Source: Iningainema tapete BLCC-T55
GTDB taxonomy: Bacteria; Cyanobacteriota; Cyanobacteriia; Cyanobacteriales; Nostocaceae
Reading direction: 5' to 3'
DNA: 64,000 nucleotides
Assembly: GCF_014698965.1 (NCBI RefSeq)
Contig: NZ_JACXAE010000067.1
Location: 1 to 64,000 of the forward strand
Shown: positions 19,401 to 28,648 of the stretch, one piece after another
Layout: the number at the start of each line of letters is the position of its first letter
Position numbering within the stretch: position 1 is the stretch's first letter
Program-made: the position numbers and the translations under genes
Notes under the pieces: generated by a model
What the model saw: the letters and a program-made list of their open reading frames with translations, nothing else
Database searches by the model: none
What the model was told of the DNA's origin: nothing

Positions 19401-19634
19401 GTACCTCATACCTTCAACACCGTTGATTTGGCGCTCTAAGACAGTTGTAACGGTGTTTTCTACAACTTCAGCACTAGCACCAACGTAGTTAGCAGTTACG
19501 TTAATTTGTACCGGACTAATTTCGGGATATTGCGCTGTTGGCAGTGTGGGAATGCTGATAGCCCCTACTAGCAAAACAATAAAGGCTATTACACTAGTGA
19601 ATACAGGTCGCTTAATAAAAAAGTCAACAAACAT
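16434..19634 (-). CDS. RND multidrug efflux permease (HAE1/AcrB type)
   Basis: This 1066-residue inner-membrane proton-driven pump exports hydrophobic compounds across the envelope with an adaptor and a TolC-like channel. It has the full HAE1 layout: first helix in FVDFFIKRPVFTSVIAFIVLLVG, a porter domain, helices 2-6 with GLTVDDAIVVVEDI (the proton-relay Asp pair), a second periplasmic loop, and helices 8-12 ending VPILYIVIG. Length is normal. It follows the adaptor gene by 96 bases of heptamer repeats and precedes the antiporter. The outer-membrane channel is not in the window. A divergent TetR gene likely controls it. Confidence 0.94.
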   Translation of the reverse strand: MFVDFFIKRPVFTSVIAFIVLLVGAISIPTLPTAQYPEISPVQINVTANYVGASAEVVENTVTTVLERQINGVEGMRYMTSSSSNNGTSTITVTFDPSRNKDIAAVDVQNRVTLAEPQLPEPVQRTGVTVSKQSTDILLAIGLYSDNNEYTNVFLSNYADLYIVDALRRINGVSEARIFGERRYAMRVWLDPNRLATRNLTAQDVIDALNEQNIQVGAGQIGQQPTSEDQMYQIDLQAISRLTEPSEFENVVLQTGGDGTLIKLKDVGRVELGAENYNSFLRFRGKDGVGIGIFSTPGSNALDVARIVKAEMERVKQQFPPGMQYQVAFDTTLFVEESLTEVVQSLFESVGLVILVIFIFLQDWRTTIIPAVVIPLTLIGTFAIIKAFGFSINTLTLFGLTLATGLTVDDAIVVVEDISRLIEEEEMTPAQAASTSMRELFGAVLASSLVLMAVFIPVAFFPGATGQIYRQFALTIAFAVGISTTLAIILTPTLSALLLRRGQKMGGWMGWIFRQFNNLINWTRRKYEQSLIFLNRIRFVVMVVFVASLVLTGWIYVSVPTAFLPDEDQGYFITIIQGPEGVSLNYTSKVMRQVEKEILKLPEVRGTFAVGGFSFSGSTANNGVIFTTLIPWAERRKPEQAVQAIIGNLQGKLSAITDARVLPVNPPSIRGLGSFSGFQFQLQDRRGNSGLNTLLQAMGQLLQQGNQTPGLQAVFSTYAASTPQYLIEVDRNKAKALQVDVDDIFNTLQSYLGSRYVNDFNYLQRTYRVYVQADAPFRSNPQDIGRLYVRSTSNQANGQDNGQMVPLSNLVKVTPSTGAQTINHYNLFRSIEINGSAAPGYSSGQAVAAMEQLANRVLPNSLGYEWAGITLEEKQSGGQAPLIFGMGLIFVFLVLAAQYENFVDPLIIMLSVPLAILGALSFQSLRGLSNDIYCQVGLVMLIGLASKNAILIVEFANQLREQGRSITKAAIEASEQRLRPILMTTFSFILGIWPLLFPEGAGAASRRSLGTAIVGGTLVSTILSLFLVPILYIVIGKMRARLLPRRQSYQLQPAVEDGKVPSETHR

Positions 19635-19647
19635 AGGGAATTGCTAA

Positions 19648-19730
19648 TTGCTAATAGAAGAATTGTTAATTGTTAATTGTTAATTGTTACTATTAGCCAT
19701 TAGCCATTAACTATTAACAATTAACCATTT
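19648..19730. repeat. AACAATT heptamer array in the efflux operon
   Basis: Units of TTGTTAATTGT/TTAGCCATTAGCCATTA repeat between the adaptor and pump genes. They are a form of the 7-base short tandemly repeated repetitive sequences of Nostocales. They could form weak hairpins but have no known role. Confidence 0.75.
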
Positions 19731-21041
19731 CTAAGACTCAGGTACGACTGGCGCACCATCTCTAAGATTGAGCAGCCCTGATACAATGATTCTTTCTCCT
19801 GGTTGTAGTCCTTCGATTACTTGATAATTATTACCTTTGATGCTGCCTAATTTTACCCGCTTTTGCCGTGCTACTGGTTGAGATTTCCCGTCAGGAGATT
19901 GTGCCGTTTGAGTTACATATACAAAAGTTTCTCCTGCTATACGAGCTATTGCTGTAGCTGGCACCAACACACCTAAGCGCTGGTTCCAAATTATTCTAGC
20001 GCGTGTAAATTGATCTGCCCGCAGTTGATCGTTGGCGTTATCAAACAGCGACTTGACGAGAACAGTTTGTGTATTATTACTTGCCCTTGAAGCAATAAAA
20101 AATATTCTACTCATACCTATGGTACGACCTTGTGCGTCTAATACTTCCACTGGCATTCCTTGACGCAATTGCAGTCCCCGTTCTATTGGTACGGAGATAT
20201 TTACTTCCAAAGGTTGATTTTGTGTAATCGTGGTGAGTTGCGTGGAAGTGTTCACAAAATCACCTACTTTGACTGGGATATCGCCCACAGTCCCAGCAAA
20301 GGGCGCAGTAATTTTGTAATACTGAAGTTGGACTTGTTGTTCTCTAGTTCTCGCTTGTGCCTGCTTGATGGTTTTTTCAGCTTGCGCTATTGTTGCTAGT
20401 TGGGCTTGAATTTGCGCATCAGTGGAACGTAGGGTTGCTTGAGCGGTAGCAAGTCTGTTAGCATACTGATCCCTAGTTTGTCGAGATACTGCTCCTTGCG
20501 CTGCTAAGGTAGTGTATCTTTGGTATTCTTGTTGTTCTAATTTTACGTCAGCTTCATTGGATAGTCTTTGTGCTTGTAAGGATCTAAGTGTAGCGCGAGC
20601 GTTATCAAGTTGTGAATTAGCTGCCTCAACAGAAGCACTTTCAGTACTAACTGCTGCTTGTTGCTGTCTGGAGTCAATTTGGATAATTGCATCTCCCGAA
20701 TTGACGCGCTCGCCCGATTTGACAAATATTTGACTTACTTGCCCTTGAACCCTCGGTTGCAGATTCACCGATTGCCGCGATTCTAAAGAAGCCACAAATT
20801 CTGAACTGTCTTCTATTGCCCCTGCTTGTACTGGAGCTAGCTTAACTCTTGCTGGTGGTGGACCGCTAGCTGCCGCAGGTGCTTTTTTTTCACCATTGAA
20901 ACTTCGCCAACCCAAATACCCTCCTCCTAGCAACAGTGGCAAAATTAATAACCACCACCAATTTTGTCTTCTGCGTGGCTCTAGAGATGTTTTACGAATA
21001 TCTTCTTCTCTATATTCAGTTTGCGACTCAGAGGATTTCAT
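19731..21041 (-). CDS. RND efflux periplasmic adaptor (membrane fusion protein)
   Basis: This 436-residue AcrA/MexA-type protein links the RND pump to an outer-membrane channel. It has a short basic cytoplasmic start, one N-terminal membrane anchor (WWWLLILPLLLGGGYLGW, near residues 28-46), a biotinyl-lipoyl-like domain (VNLQPRVQGQVSQIFVKSGERV), a long coiled-coil hairpin (residues about 125-230, rich in Ala, Gln and Glu), a second lipoyl half (YKITAPFAGTVGDIPVKVGDFV), and beta-barrel and membrane-proximal domains. It is the first gene of the efflux operon, and faces a divergent TetR gene across 417 bases. Confidence 0.93.
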   Translation of the reverse strand: MKSSESQTEYREEDIRKTSLEPRRRQNWWWLLILPLLLGGGYLGWRSFNGEKKAPAAASGPPPARVKLAPVQAGAIEDSSEFVASLESRQSVNLQPRVQGQVSQIFVKSGERVNSGDAIIQIDSRQQQAAVSTESASVEAANSQLDNARATLRSLQAQRLSNEADVKLEQQEYQRYTTLAAQGAVSRQTRDQYANRLATAQATLRSTDAQIQAQLATIAQAEKTIKQAQARTREQQVQLQYYKITAPFAGTVGDIPVKVGDFVNTSTQLTTITQNQPLEVNISVPIERGLQLRQGMPVEVLDAQGRTIGMSRIFFIASRASNNTQTVLVKSLFDNANDQLRADQFTRARIIWNQRLGVLVPATAIARIAGETFVYVTQTAQSPDGKSQPVARQKRVKLGSIKGNNYQVIEGLQPGERIIVSGLLNLRDGAPVVPES

Positions 21042-21458
21042 AATTAGTAGATAACCTCAAAATAAAAAAACTGGATGCCAAGGCGCTCAGTAGTAATAAG
21101 TACTAATTTATGCTAATGCTTTCGGCAACTATCAATAACTTCCCACAAATATACTGCGATCTTATAACCCCCTAATCTATCTCTAGATGCATGATCTTCA
21201 ATTTCTTCTCTTGGCGTTTTTGGCGTCTTGGTGAACCAGCGCTGCCTCACCGCTCCCCGTCTAGATCAAAAAAATAAATTTCACATGCTCTTTATGTGAT
21301 ATGAAAATAAATATCAACTATTAATCAAATCATCCTCACCGCTACTGCTTTCATTTGCTGACTATTCACCACCATAATAATCGTACTATGTACGATAATA
21401 GTATGATTATAAGATTAGTGTCAAGCAATAATTTTCAATTAGATCTCAAGGAGACATA
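21042..21458. other. Divergent promoter region of efflux operon and TetR gene
   Basis: There is no gene in these 417 bases. The palindrome at 21381-21395 near the TetR end is the main recognisable element. The segment near 21215-21265 (CTTGGCGTTTTTGGCGTCTTGG) looks like a common intergenic repeat. Promoters for both directions must lie here, but I cannot place -10 boxes with confidence. Confidence 0.5.
21376..21410. promoter_or_regulatory. Candidate TetR operator
   Basis: TCGTACTATGTACGA at 21381-21395 is an inverted repeat with 6-base arms (TCGTAC/GTACGA). A second, offset dyad (ACTAT...ATAGT) overlaps it to about 21402. It lies about 60 bases before the divergent TetR start, where an autoregulatory operator is expected. 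Confidence 0.5.
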
Positions 21459-22127
21459 GTGCCAAGAGGCAAACCATCACTGAGCAGAGAGCAAATACTA
21501 GCGGTAGCTTTGCAGCTAGTGGATACAGAAGGAGTCGCTTGTTTGACGATGCGATCGCTAGCCGACAAGCTAGGAGTTGGTACAATGTCGATATATTACC
21601 ATCTACCTGACAAAGCAGCATTGCTAGATGCTGTAGTAGAGCAAGCGCTGAGCAGTATCGAAGTACCTCAAACATCAGATGGTTGCAATTGGGTAGAGCA
21701 GGTGAGAAGTTTTGCACTCGGTTTTAGAGCGGCTTGTCAAGCGCATCCCAACGTATTGCCTTTAATTTTGTCCCGGCGGGTGAAAACAGCAAGAGTAGTG
21801 CGTCCGATTGAATCTGTTTTGAAAAGTTTGCGGGAAGCAGGATTCTCTACAGAAGACACATTGTTTGCCTTTCGCACGCTGATCGGCTATACTGTTGGTT
21901 CAATGTGCGCCGATCTGACAGGTCCTTTGACGGAAACACCCAATGCCACAAGAGCAGAAGTTGCACAACAATGTATCGAACGTTTGGATAAAGAGTTTCC
22001 CTACCTGATCGAAGTTACTACCCATATTGCCAAAACCGAAGCCGAGCAAGAGTTTCAGTATGGGCTGGAGCTAATCATTGCCGGATTAAAAGCACGTCAA
22101 GCAAGTTCTGTCATCTTCCTAAATTAG
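21459..22127 (+). CDS. TetR-family transcriptional regulator
   Basis: This 222-residue regulator has an N-terminal helix-turn-helix at about residues 10-55 (SREQILAVALQLV, LTMRSLADKLGVGTMSIYYHLPDKAALLDAVV) and a TetR_C-type helical ligand-binding domain. The GTG start has AAGGAG 6 bases upstream. It is divergent from the RND efflux operon, the classic arrangement in which the repressor controls the pump and itself and is released when it binds a pump substrate. That regulatory link is inferred from position and from the dyad at 21381. Confidence 0.9.
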   Translation: MPRGKPSLSREQILAVALQLVDTEGVACLTMRSLADKLGVGTMSIYYHLPDKAALLDAVVEQALSSIEVPQTSDGCNWVEQVRSFALGFRAACQAHPNVLPLILSRRVKTARVVRPIESVLKSLREAGFSTEDTLFAFRTLIGYTVGSMCADLTGPLTETPNATRAEVAQQCIERLDKEFPYLIEVTTHIAKTEAEQEFQYGLELIIAGLKARQASSVIFLN

Positions 22128-22187
22128 GAATAAAGATTTACTATATGAATTTATCAAGTCTTTTTAAATTCATACAAGAGTAGTCCA

Positions 22188-22975
22188 GTGGCACATACTT
22201 TAACGCGGATTTCCTTTGTAACGACAACCGTGATGATGCTGAGTGTACTGCCTTATTCAACACAGGCAGTCACCTTCAACTTAGAGTCAGCAACTATTGC
22301 TGACATCAATGACGCATTTGATGCTGGTGCGTTGACATCGAAGCAATTGACACAATTGTACTTAAATCGGATCAATGCCTATGATCAACAAGGTCCCAAC
22401 CTTAATTCTATCATTACGATCAATCCTCTTGCCTTAGAAACCGCCGCAGCTTTAGACTTAGAGCGCAGTACACAAGTTTATGACGAAACAACATTGCCTC
22501 CTGAAGAAAATCCAGAATACTTGCTTTATCTACAAAATAGAGAAGAATTGACAACTACCGTTAAAAATGTTTTCCAAACACTAAATCTCGACGCTTTTTT
22601 GTATCCAACTATAGTTTTAAAGCCAAGTTTGATTGGTGAACCTTATCCTGAAGGATATCCTGCCAATGCTCTAGTAAGCTCTTTTACAGAATTTCCGGCA
22701 ATGGTTGTGCCTGCTGGGTTTACAGCCGACGGTTTACAGTGGGAATTGAGTTGTTAGGTAGAGAATTTGATGAACCGACACTAATTAGTATCGCTTACTC
22801 ATATGAGCAAGCTACAAAGCACCGCCGTCCCCCGACAACTACACCACCTCTTGCAGGTGAGGTGTTTGAGTATCAGTCAGTGCCAGAACCTTCTGGTGTA
22901 CTCAGCATATTAGCTTTAGGCTTTTATGGTGTTAGTTCACAACTGAAGCGCAAGAAACACAAACCTGCCATTTAA
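22188..22975 (+). pseudogene. Amidase with PEP-CTERM tail, broken
   Basis: Read from GTG 22188, the protein has a signal peptide (ending STQA) and the start of an amidase-signature enzyme (ATIADINDAFDAGALTSKQLTQLYL..., INPLALETAAALDLER). Near 22470 it jumps to the C-terminal region (YDETTLPPEENPEYL..., LDAFLYPT), so the central Gly/Ser-rich region with the catalytic Ser-Ser-Lys is absent. A missing base near 22737 then shifts the frame (GFTADGL to [13 protein letters not shown]). The tail has a PEP-CTERM motif ([14 protein letters not shown]..., KRKK). The product would be inactive. It was probably a secreted amide hydrolase. Confidence 0.87.
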
Positions 22976-23161
22976 AGGGTACTGCTCACCAAATCAGGTT
23001 CTGATTGACATGATCCCCCCAGTGAGGTGGGCAATTGCTCGTACTACCTCATAAAATTATATCACCACTGGGAATATTAAGATTTGGCAACGGTGCTAGT
23101 TTTGGGATAAGAGTGTCAAAATAATATTAGATTTGCAAGCAATCAATGAGAAGATAGGACA

Positions 23162-23371
23162 ATGCTAGAAATTACTAAAAATTACGTAATGGATGAAAAT
23201 CAGCAACCAATAGCTGTACAAATTTCCATCGCTGAGTTTGAAAAAATTGAAGAAATCTTAGAGAACTACGGTTTGGCGCAGTTAATGGAATCAGAAGATA
23301 ATGAACGTCTGTCAAAAGAAGAAGCCTTAACATATTACCAATCTTTGAAGAAAAAGAATGTGGAAAGTTGA
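23162..23371 (+). CDS. Antitoxin of a RelE/ParE-type pair
   Basis: This 69-residue acidic protein (MDENQQPIAVQISIAEFEKIEEILENYGL) resembles Phd/RelB-like antitoxins: an N-terminal beta and helix part that usually binds operator DNA and a charged helical C-terminus. It overlaps the following RelE-type gene by 14 bases, the usual antitoxin-first order. The antitoxin frame is intact although the toxin frame is broken. Confidence 0.75.
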   Translation: MLEITKNYVMDENQQPIAVQISIAEFEKIEEILENYGLAQLMESEDNERLSKEEALTYYQSLKKKNVES

Positions 23372-23630
23372 ATATACAAAAAGGTTTTTGAAAGATTTGG
23401 CTTCTTTACCAGAAGAAATACAAGCTCGTATCGAACCGATTATCTTTCAAGAACTGGAGTCAGAAAACCCTTTTGAACTAGGGTATCTGTAAAAAATGAA
23501 GGGCTACGCGGATAAGTATAAAATTCGCATGGGTGATTACAGGATAGGGATTACGGCAGAGAAAGAAACACAGACATTAATTTGTCAGCGAGTCGGACAT
23601 CGTAAAGAAATTTACAGAATTTTCCCTTGA
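23358..23630 (+). pseudogene. RelE/ParE-family toxin with an internal stop
   Basis: ATG 23358 opens a 90-codon frame, MWKVEYTKRFLKDLASLPEEI..., that continues KMKGYADKYKIRMGDYRIGI... to GHRKEIYRIFP. It has the expected RelE length and order, including the basic C-terminal residues used for mRNA cleavage on the ribosome. A TAA at 23490-23492 sits where relatives have a sense codon (GYL-stop-KMKGY), so only 44 residues would be made unless translation restarts at ATG 23496. One base change would repair it. Confidence 0.87.
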
Positions 23631-23718
23631 AGCGTGCCCTTCTGGAAAAAAACATCTGGATAAAGTCCAGCAAGCGATCGCACCTCAAAGAGCGAGTTAA
23701 TATGTTGTACTACCTTCT

Positions 23719-25685
23719 TCAAATCACCGGATTTTTCGTCGCTTTATTAATGTAGCGGAGAATCAACTCAAAGTCTTGACGAATTTCAATGAGTTGTTTT
23801 ACCCAAGTGTTAGAAGCAGCAATAGCATAAGCACTATTAAGATAATTAGCAGAGCTATCTAATTTATTTTTAGCTGTTATGAGTTGCTCACTAATCTTTT
23901 CTAAACATTGAATCAATTCCTCAAAATAATTATTAATATTAACGGCTATAGTATCACAATATTTTTTAAATTCTTCTTGGGCGAGAGTCAGCACTTTTTG
24001 TTGATAATCCTCTAATTGATTGGTTAAAGATTTGCGAATGTTTTCCGCCGCTTCGCGTTGCTTCTCTTTTTTAGATTTAAAGAATCCGGTAATCACGCTA
24101 ACGATAGTACCAATTGCCATGACAATACCAAGGGGCGGAACCGCAAACAAAGTTCCAATAGTTGCTGCAATGGCGAGCAAATTACGGCCAATACGCAACA
24201 TATCTTTAAAGTTAATGCTACTTTGCTGATTAAAATTGAAATTTTCACCTCCTAATCTAGCAATCAACTGTAATTCCGTACCAATCTCTTCTAGCAATTC
24301 TTCAACTTCATGATTGAATTTTTTCCCACTTTCGTCAAAAGCATTATTTAATCTATCTTGAAATCTCAATACTTTCAGCCTAATTTCCCATTTAGATTTC
24401 AACTGACTTGCATCAACATCCCAATTTTATTCTGCAAAAGGTTGAATTGTATCGAATGCATCTTTAAAAACTGTCTTGATTTGTTGTACTAAATATTCTT
24501 GATTATCCCTAGCCGCTTTTATGATTTCCTCTTTAAATTTATAACGCATATTTTTCAAGTTATTAGTCAAGTCTTGATAGACTTGTACCTGTTCAGTCAC
24601 CCATTGATTAGGCTTTTCAATTGCACTTACCGTAGAGCCAAGTAAGGTTTGCGATCGCCTAATAATTCCATGTTCAACTAAAGACACTCGAATAGCATCA
24701 AGAAAATCCTGTATATGACTTGATTTAAACAGTTTATCTTTATATTGCTGATGTTCCGCTTCCCGCGACATTTGTGCAGCTAAGAGTATCACAGGAATAA
24801 TATCAAAGTAATCGTTAGCATAATGCTGCTTGGCATATCGGCGGATGCGTTTAATGTGTCCACCCAAACCGCTTTTACTATCCATTACAAACAGTTTATT
24901 TGGGTCTTTTAAGAAAGACTCTAACCTTCGGGTATCGCGGAGGTTATTCTTAACATTCAATAATATAATCAATGGTTTTGCTTTTTCTTTTAACAGTTGT
25001 AAAAATTTAAATTCTGTTTCTTGAATGCTGTCGTTTGTTACTACATAACAAATAACATCAGATTCTTCGATAACGCTTTCGGCAATTTCTTCATCACTTT
25101 TACCACCAGGCGCACCAATCCCAGGAGTATCGATAATGCGAATATTTTTCCACTCATAAACGCGATTAAAACGTGTGGTACGCTGTTTCCCTACACCAAT
25201 TGCATCCCAGCCACCACCTGTAATAATCGCGTGGAGAGTGCTTTTTCCAGCTTTAGTTTTACCCATGAAGGCTATACTGAAATGGTTTAAAGCACGTTGT
25301 TTTGCACGTAGCGATTCACGTACCCCAACAAGTCACTAGCGCGTTTAACTCCGCCAAAGTTTTTTGCTTCTTCAAGCAACCTTTCTATTTCTACATTCGA
25401 CCAATTCCAAATTTTTGCTACCCGGTATACCATCTCCCGTTCTAATGGTGAAAAGTAACCGTCAATATAGGCAATTGCTAGTATCTGTCGCATTGCCTCA
25501 CTTTGCTCACCTTGTGGGAGTTGACGCGCCACATCTTCAACAGATATGAAATTTTCATCTTGACTTAGTATTTTCTCCATCTCCTCAACGGTGCGCGTTC
25601 CCATTAAGGCGTTCTGTACTAACTCTCGCAGTGCTTTTTCCTCTTCGCTGTGAATCTGCTAATCAGGATATACACTGCCAACCAT
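23719..25685 (-). pseudogene. TerB-like/dynamin-like GTPase gene with three lesions
   Basis: A single gene of about 655 codons can be rebuilt on the minus strand. It starts at ATG 25685 (MVGSVYPD), has a TAG at 25661-25659, then a helical TerB-like domain (LAIAYIDGYFSPLEREMVYRV). One base is missing in a G run near 25325, after which the frame reads VRESLRAKQRALNHFSIAFMG. The P-loop GKTKAGKS, RTTR, DTPG and LLNVKN motifs of a GTPase follow. A TAA at 24429-24427 precedes an in-frame C-terminal part with a membrane hairpin (LLAIAATIGTLFAVPPLGIVMAIG) and coiled coil. Such GTPases with membrane hairpins resemble bacterial dynamin-like proteins. It is probably dead; the membrane role is inferred from architecture. 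Confidence 0.85.
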
Positions 25686-25718
25686 TTGTACACCATATGA
25701 ACTAATGGGAGATTAAAA

Positions 25719-25926
25719 ATGTGGAAGGATGAAATATTAGAAGAGATCCATAGATTCCGAGAAGAATACGCGCTTGTCTTTCAACTATGACTTACACGCC
25801 ATTGTAGATGACTTGCGAAAAAAACAAGCTGCTAGTGGCAGACAAATCATCTCAGTACCTCTCAATAAATCCAGTCAACGATCTAATAAATCTCCGCACT
25901 CAACCGAAACAAAGGTTATTGATTGA
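25719..25926 (+). pseudogene. Small WKDEI-type protein, frameshifted
   Basis: ATG 25719, with GGGAG upstream, opens MWKDEILEEIHRFREEY. The frame shifts near 25770 and continues RLSFNYDLHAIVDDLRKKQAASG to a stop at 25926. Either one added base or two lost bases would explain it. The reconstructed protein of about 68 residues resembles small cyanobacterial antitoxin-like proteins, but I do not recognise a defined family. It is divergent from the broken GTPase gene, 33 bases away. Confidence 0.65.
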
Positions 25927-25959
25927 GCGTTGTGAAAATTGAATGCGATGTCTGACGAC

Positions 25960-25995
25960 AAGCCCTCCGGGTTCGCAGTCGCCTACGGAGGGAAA
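25960..25995. repeat. CCCTCCGGGTTCGCAG repeat
   Basis: CCCTCCG and CGGAGGG arms surround GGTTCGCAGTCGCCTA, a palindromic repeat common in Nostocales spacers. It lies just past the stop of the minus-strand GNAT gene. Confidence 0.65.
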
Positions 25996-26007
25996 CTTTG
26001 TTAAAAT

Positions 26008-26466
26008 TCAGGGTTGCTCACGCGGGTGCGAGATATGCAGGATCTCCCCAATTGTGGAGAATCCCGCACGAAAGTAGATCCGCGCTTCTGCTTCGTGGGC
26101 TGCCATCAGAAATGCCAAGGAAACGCCTGCATCAATGGCAAGACGTACCAGTTGAGTGGTGAGCGCTCCTGCTATTCCCCGACGGCGAAATTTAGCCCGG
26201 ACGCCGATGCCAGCAATCTCTGTTGTGCGATCGCGATTGTACGGAACATAGTATTCGAGGCGTGGTATCCGCGAACGTCTTTCGTAAGCAGCGATCAGGG
26301 CGGCTACGTCGGCGGACGACGGCGTGGCATCGTCGTCGGGAATAGCGTAGTTGAGGAATGGGTTATCATTATGGTGGGTAAAGGTCGCTAGGAACGGACC
26401 AATCCGCTCTGTGTCGCGTTGATGGCTCGCGGCAACGCGCAAGTATGACTGAATGCGAGAGTCCAT
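26008..26466 (-). CDS. GNAT-family N-acetyltransferase
   Basis: This 152-residue protein has the acetyl-CoA binding motif A of GNAT enzymes: IAGIGVRAKFRRRGIAGALT (beta4, pyrophosphate loop R-x-x-G-x-A, helix), then a segment ending IYFRAGFSTIG, typical of motif B. It transfers an acetyl group from acetyl-CoA to an amine; the substrate is unknown. The N-terminal 40 residues are poorly conserved. GC content looks higher than in neighbouring genes, so it may have been acquired. It is monocistronic. Confidence 0.82.
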   Translation of the reverse strand: MDSRIQSYLRVAASHQRDTERIGPFLATFTHHNDNPFLNYAIPDDDATPSSADVAALIAAYERRSRIPRLEYYVPYNRDRTTEIAGIGVRAKFRRRGIAGALTTQLVRLAIDAGVSLAFLMAAHEAEARIYFRAGFSTIGEILHISHPREQP

Positions 26467-26508
26467 ATTATTAGTCCATTTCCATTTTTGCGAAGAGCAC
26501 GCTCCATT

Positions 26509-27507
<999 letters not shown>

Positions 27508-27593
27508 CTAGACTCTCACACTTTGGGTATCATTGAATTTTATTGCGCTTTAAATGGGAATACTAAAAGTATTATGAGTTGGAAGCATTTATC

Positions 27594-27869
27594 ATGTTCG
27601 ATGAATTATTTAACAGTTTTAAAGGTTTTATCAGTTCTAAAGTTTTAGAAGCTGGTAAAGAACTGGAAAAACGCTTTGGCGTTCCCGATCCTACAGAGCC
27701 ATTTGAGCTTATTCGTCAATTTACTCCTGCCGATTCAACGATCACAAAGGGAGGCATTGCCATCATAGGAGAAAGCTGGCAAATAGAAGCCTACGACGAC
27801 AATATTCAACGCTTGGTCAGTACAGACCCTTTACGAAATGTTATCTTGTTTGAAGTTCCACGATTATAA
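27594..27869 (+). CDS. Small protein of unknown function
   Basis: I do not recognise this 91-residue protein. It has an N-terminal amphipathic helix (MFDELFNSFKGFISSKVLEAGKELEKRFGV) and a beta-rich C-terminal half (GGIAIIGESWQIEAYDDN, NVILFEVPRL). No signal peptide or membrane segment is seen. An in-frame start at 27579 would add five residues. It lies 40 bases upstream of a DUF433/DUF5615 toxin-antitoxin pair, in the same direction. Whether it belongs to that unit is unknown. Confidence 0.6.
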   Translation: MFDELFNSFKGFISSKVLEAGKELEKRFGVPDPTEPFELIRQFTPADSTITKGGIAIIGESWQIEAYDDNIQRLVSTDPLRNVILFEVPRL

Positions 27870-27909
27870 TAGGTTACAACAACGGAGTAGCTTTTAGGGA
27901 GATTGACTT

Positions 27910-28245
27910 ATGAACCTTGTTCTTGAGCCTGAGACTCTTCCCTTTCGTGAAGATGCAACAGGAGCAATTCGAGTAGGTAATTCGAGAGTTTTGCTGGAAT
28001 TGGTAATTCGAGCATTCCAGGATGGTGCATCTCCTGAATCTATTGTCCAGCGTTACTCATCTTTGTCGTTATCCGATGTTTATCTCTCAATTGGCTACTA
28101 TCTTCGCCACCGAGACACAGTGGAATCCTATCTTAATCAGCGGGAACAGTTATCTGAATCTGTGCGTCAGCGTTTATCAAGCGTTCAACCAGATTTAAGC
28201 CTAATTCGTTCTCGTTTATTAACTCAGCAACAATCTCAAAGGTGA
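27910..28245 (+). CDS. DUF433 protein, likely antitoxin
   Basis: This 111-residue protein has the DUF433 helix-turn-helix-like core: IRVGNSRVLLELVIRAFQDGASPESIVQRYSSL followed by SDVYLSIGYYLRHRDTVESYL. DUF433 proteins are usually the antitoxin partner of DUF5615 PIN-like proteins. It overlaps the next gene at its stop (GTGATGATG). A ribosome site (AGGGAG) lies 10 bases before the ATG. Confidence 0.85.
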   Translation: MNLVLEPETLPFREDATGAIRVGNSRVLLELVIRAFQDGASPESIVQRYSSLSLSDVYLSIGYYLRHRDTVESYLNQREQLSESVRQRLSSVQPDLSLIRSRLLTQQQSQR

Positions 28246-28598
28246 TGATGCTGAAGTTACTAAGCGATGAAAACTTGAATGGCGATATTGTGCGGGGGTT
28301 ATTTCTGCGTCAACCGAACCTAGATTTACTGCGTGTTCAAGATGTTGGTTTACAGGAAGTAGATGACCCAGCAATTTTAGCCTGGGCAGCAACTCAAGAT
28401 CGCGTTGTCTTGACTCACGATCGCGCTACAATGCCCGACTTTGCTTATGAGCGATTGTTGGCAGGAGAACAAATGTCGGGATTATTCGTGTTGAATGACC
28501 GGATGCCTACTAGACAAGCAATCGACGAATTACTATTGCTTGTCAACTGTAGTAAGCAATCAGAGTGGAAAGGGATTGTACTATACTTGCCTTTATGA
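28245..28598 (+). CDS. DUF5615 PIN-like protein, likely toxin
   Basis: This 117-residue protein has the Mut7-C/DUF5615 PIN-like fold: LLSDENLNGDIVRGL (first acidic pair), DVGLQEVDDPAILAWA, and VVLTHDRATMPDFA (central acidic residue). These residues would bind Mg at an RNase site. It pairs with the DUF433 gene in overlapping translation. GTG 28242 and ATG 28245 and 28248 are alternative starts. Function as a toxin is inferred from family and pairing. Confidence 0.85.
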   Translation: MMLKLLSDENLNGDIVRGLFLRQPNLDLLRVQDVGLQEVDDPAILAWAATQDRVVLTHDRATMPDFAYERLLAGEQMSGLFVLNDRMPTRQAIDELLLLVNCSKQSEWKGIVLYLPL

Positions 28599-28648
28599 AA
28601 GCGCTGAGTCAATCAGCCGACTAGGTCGAACTTATCTATCGATTTTTA

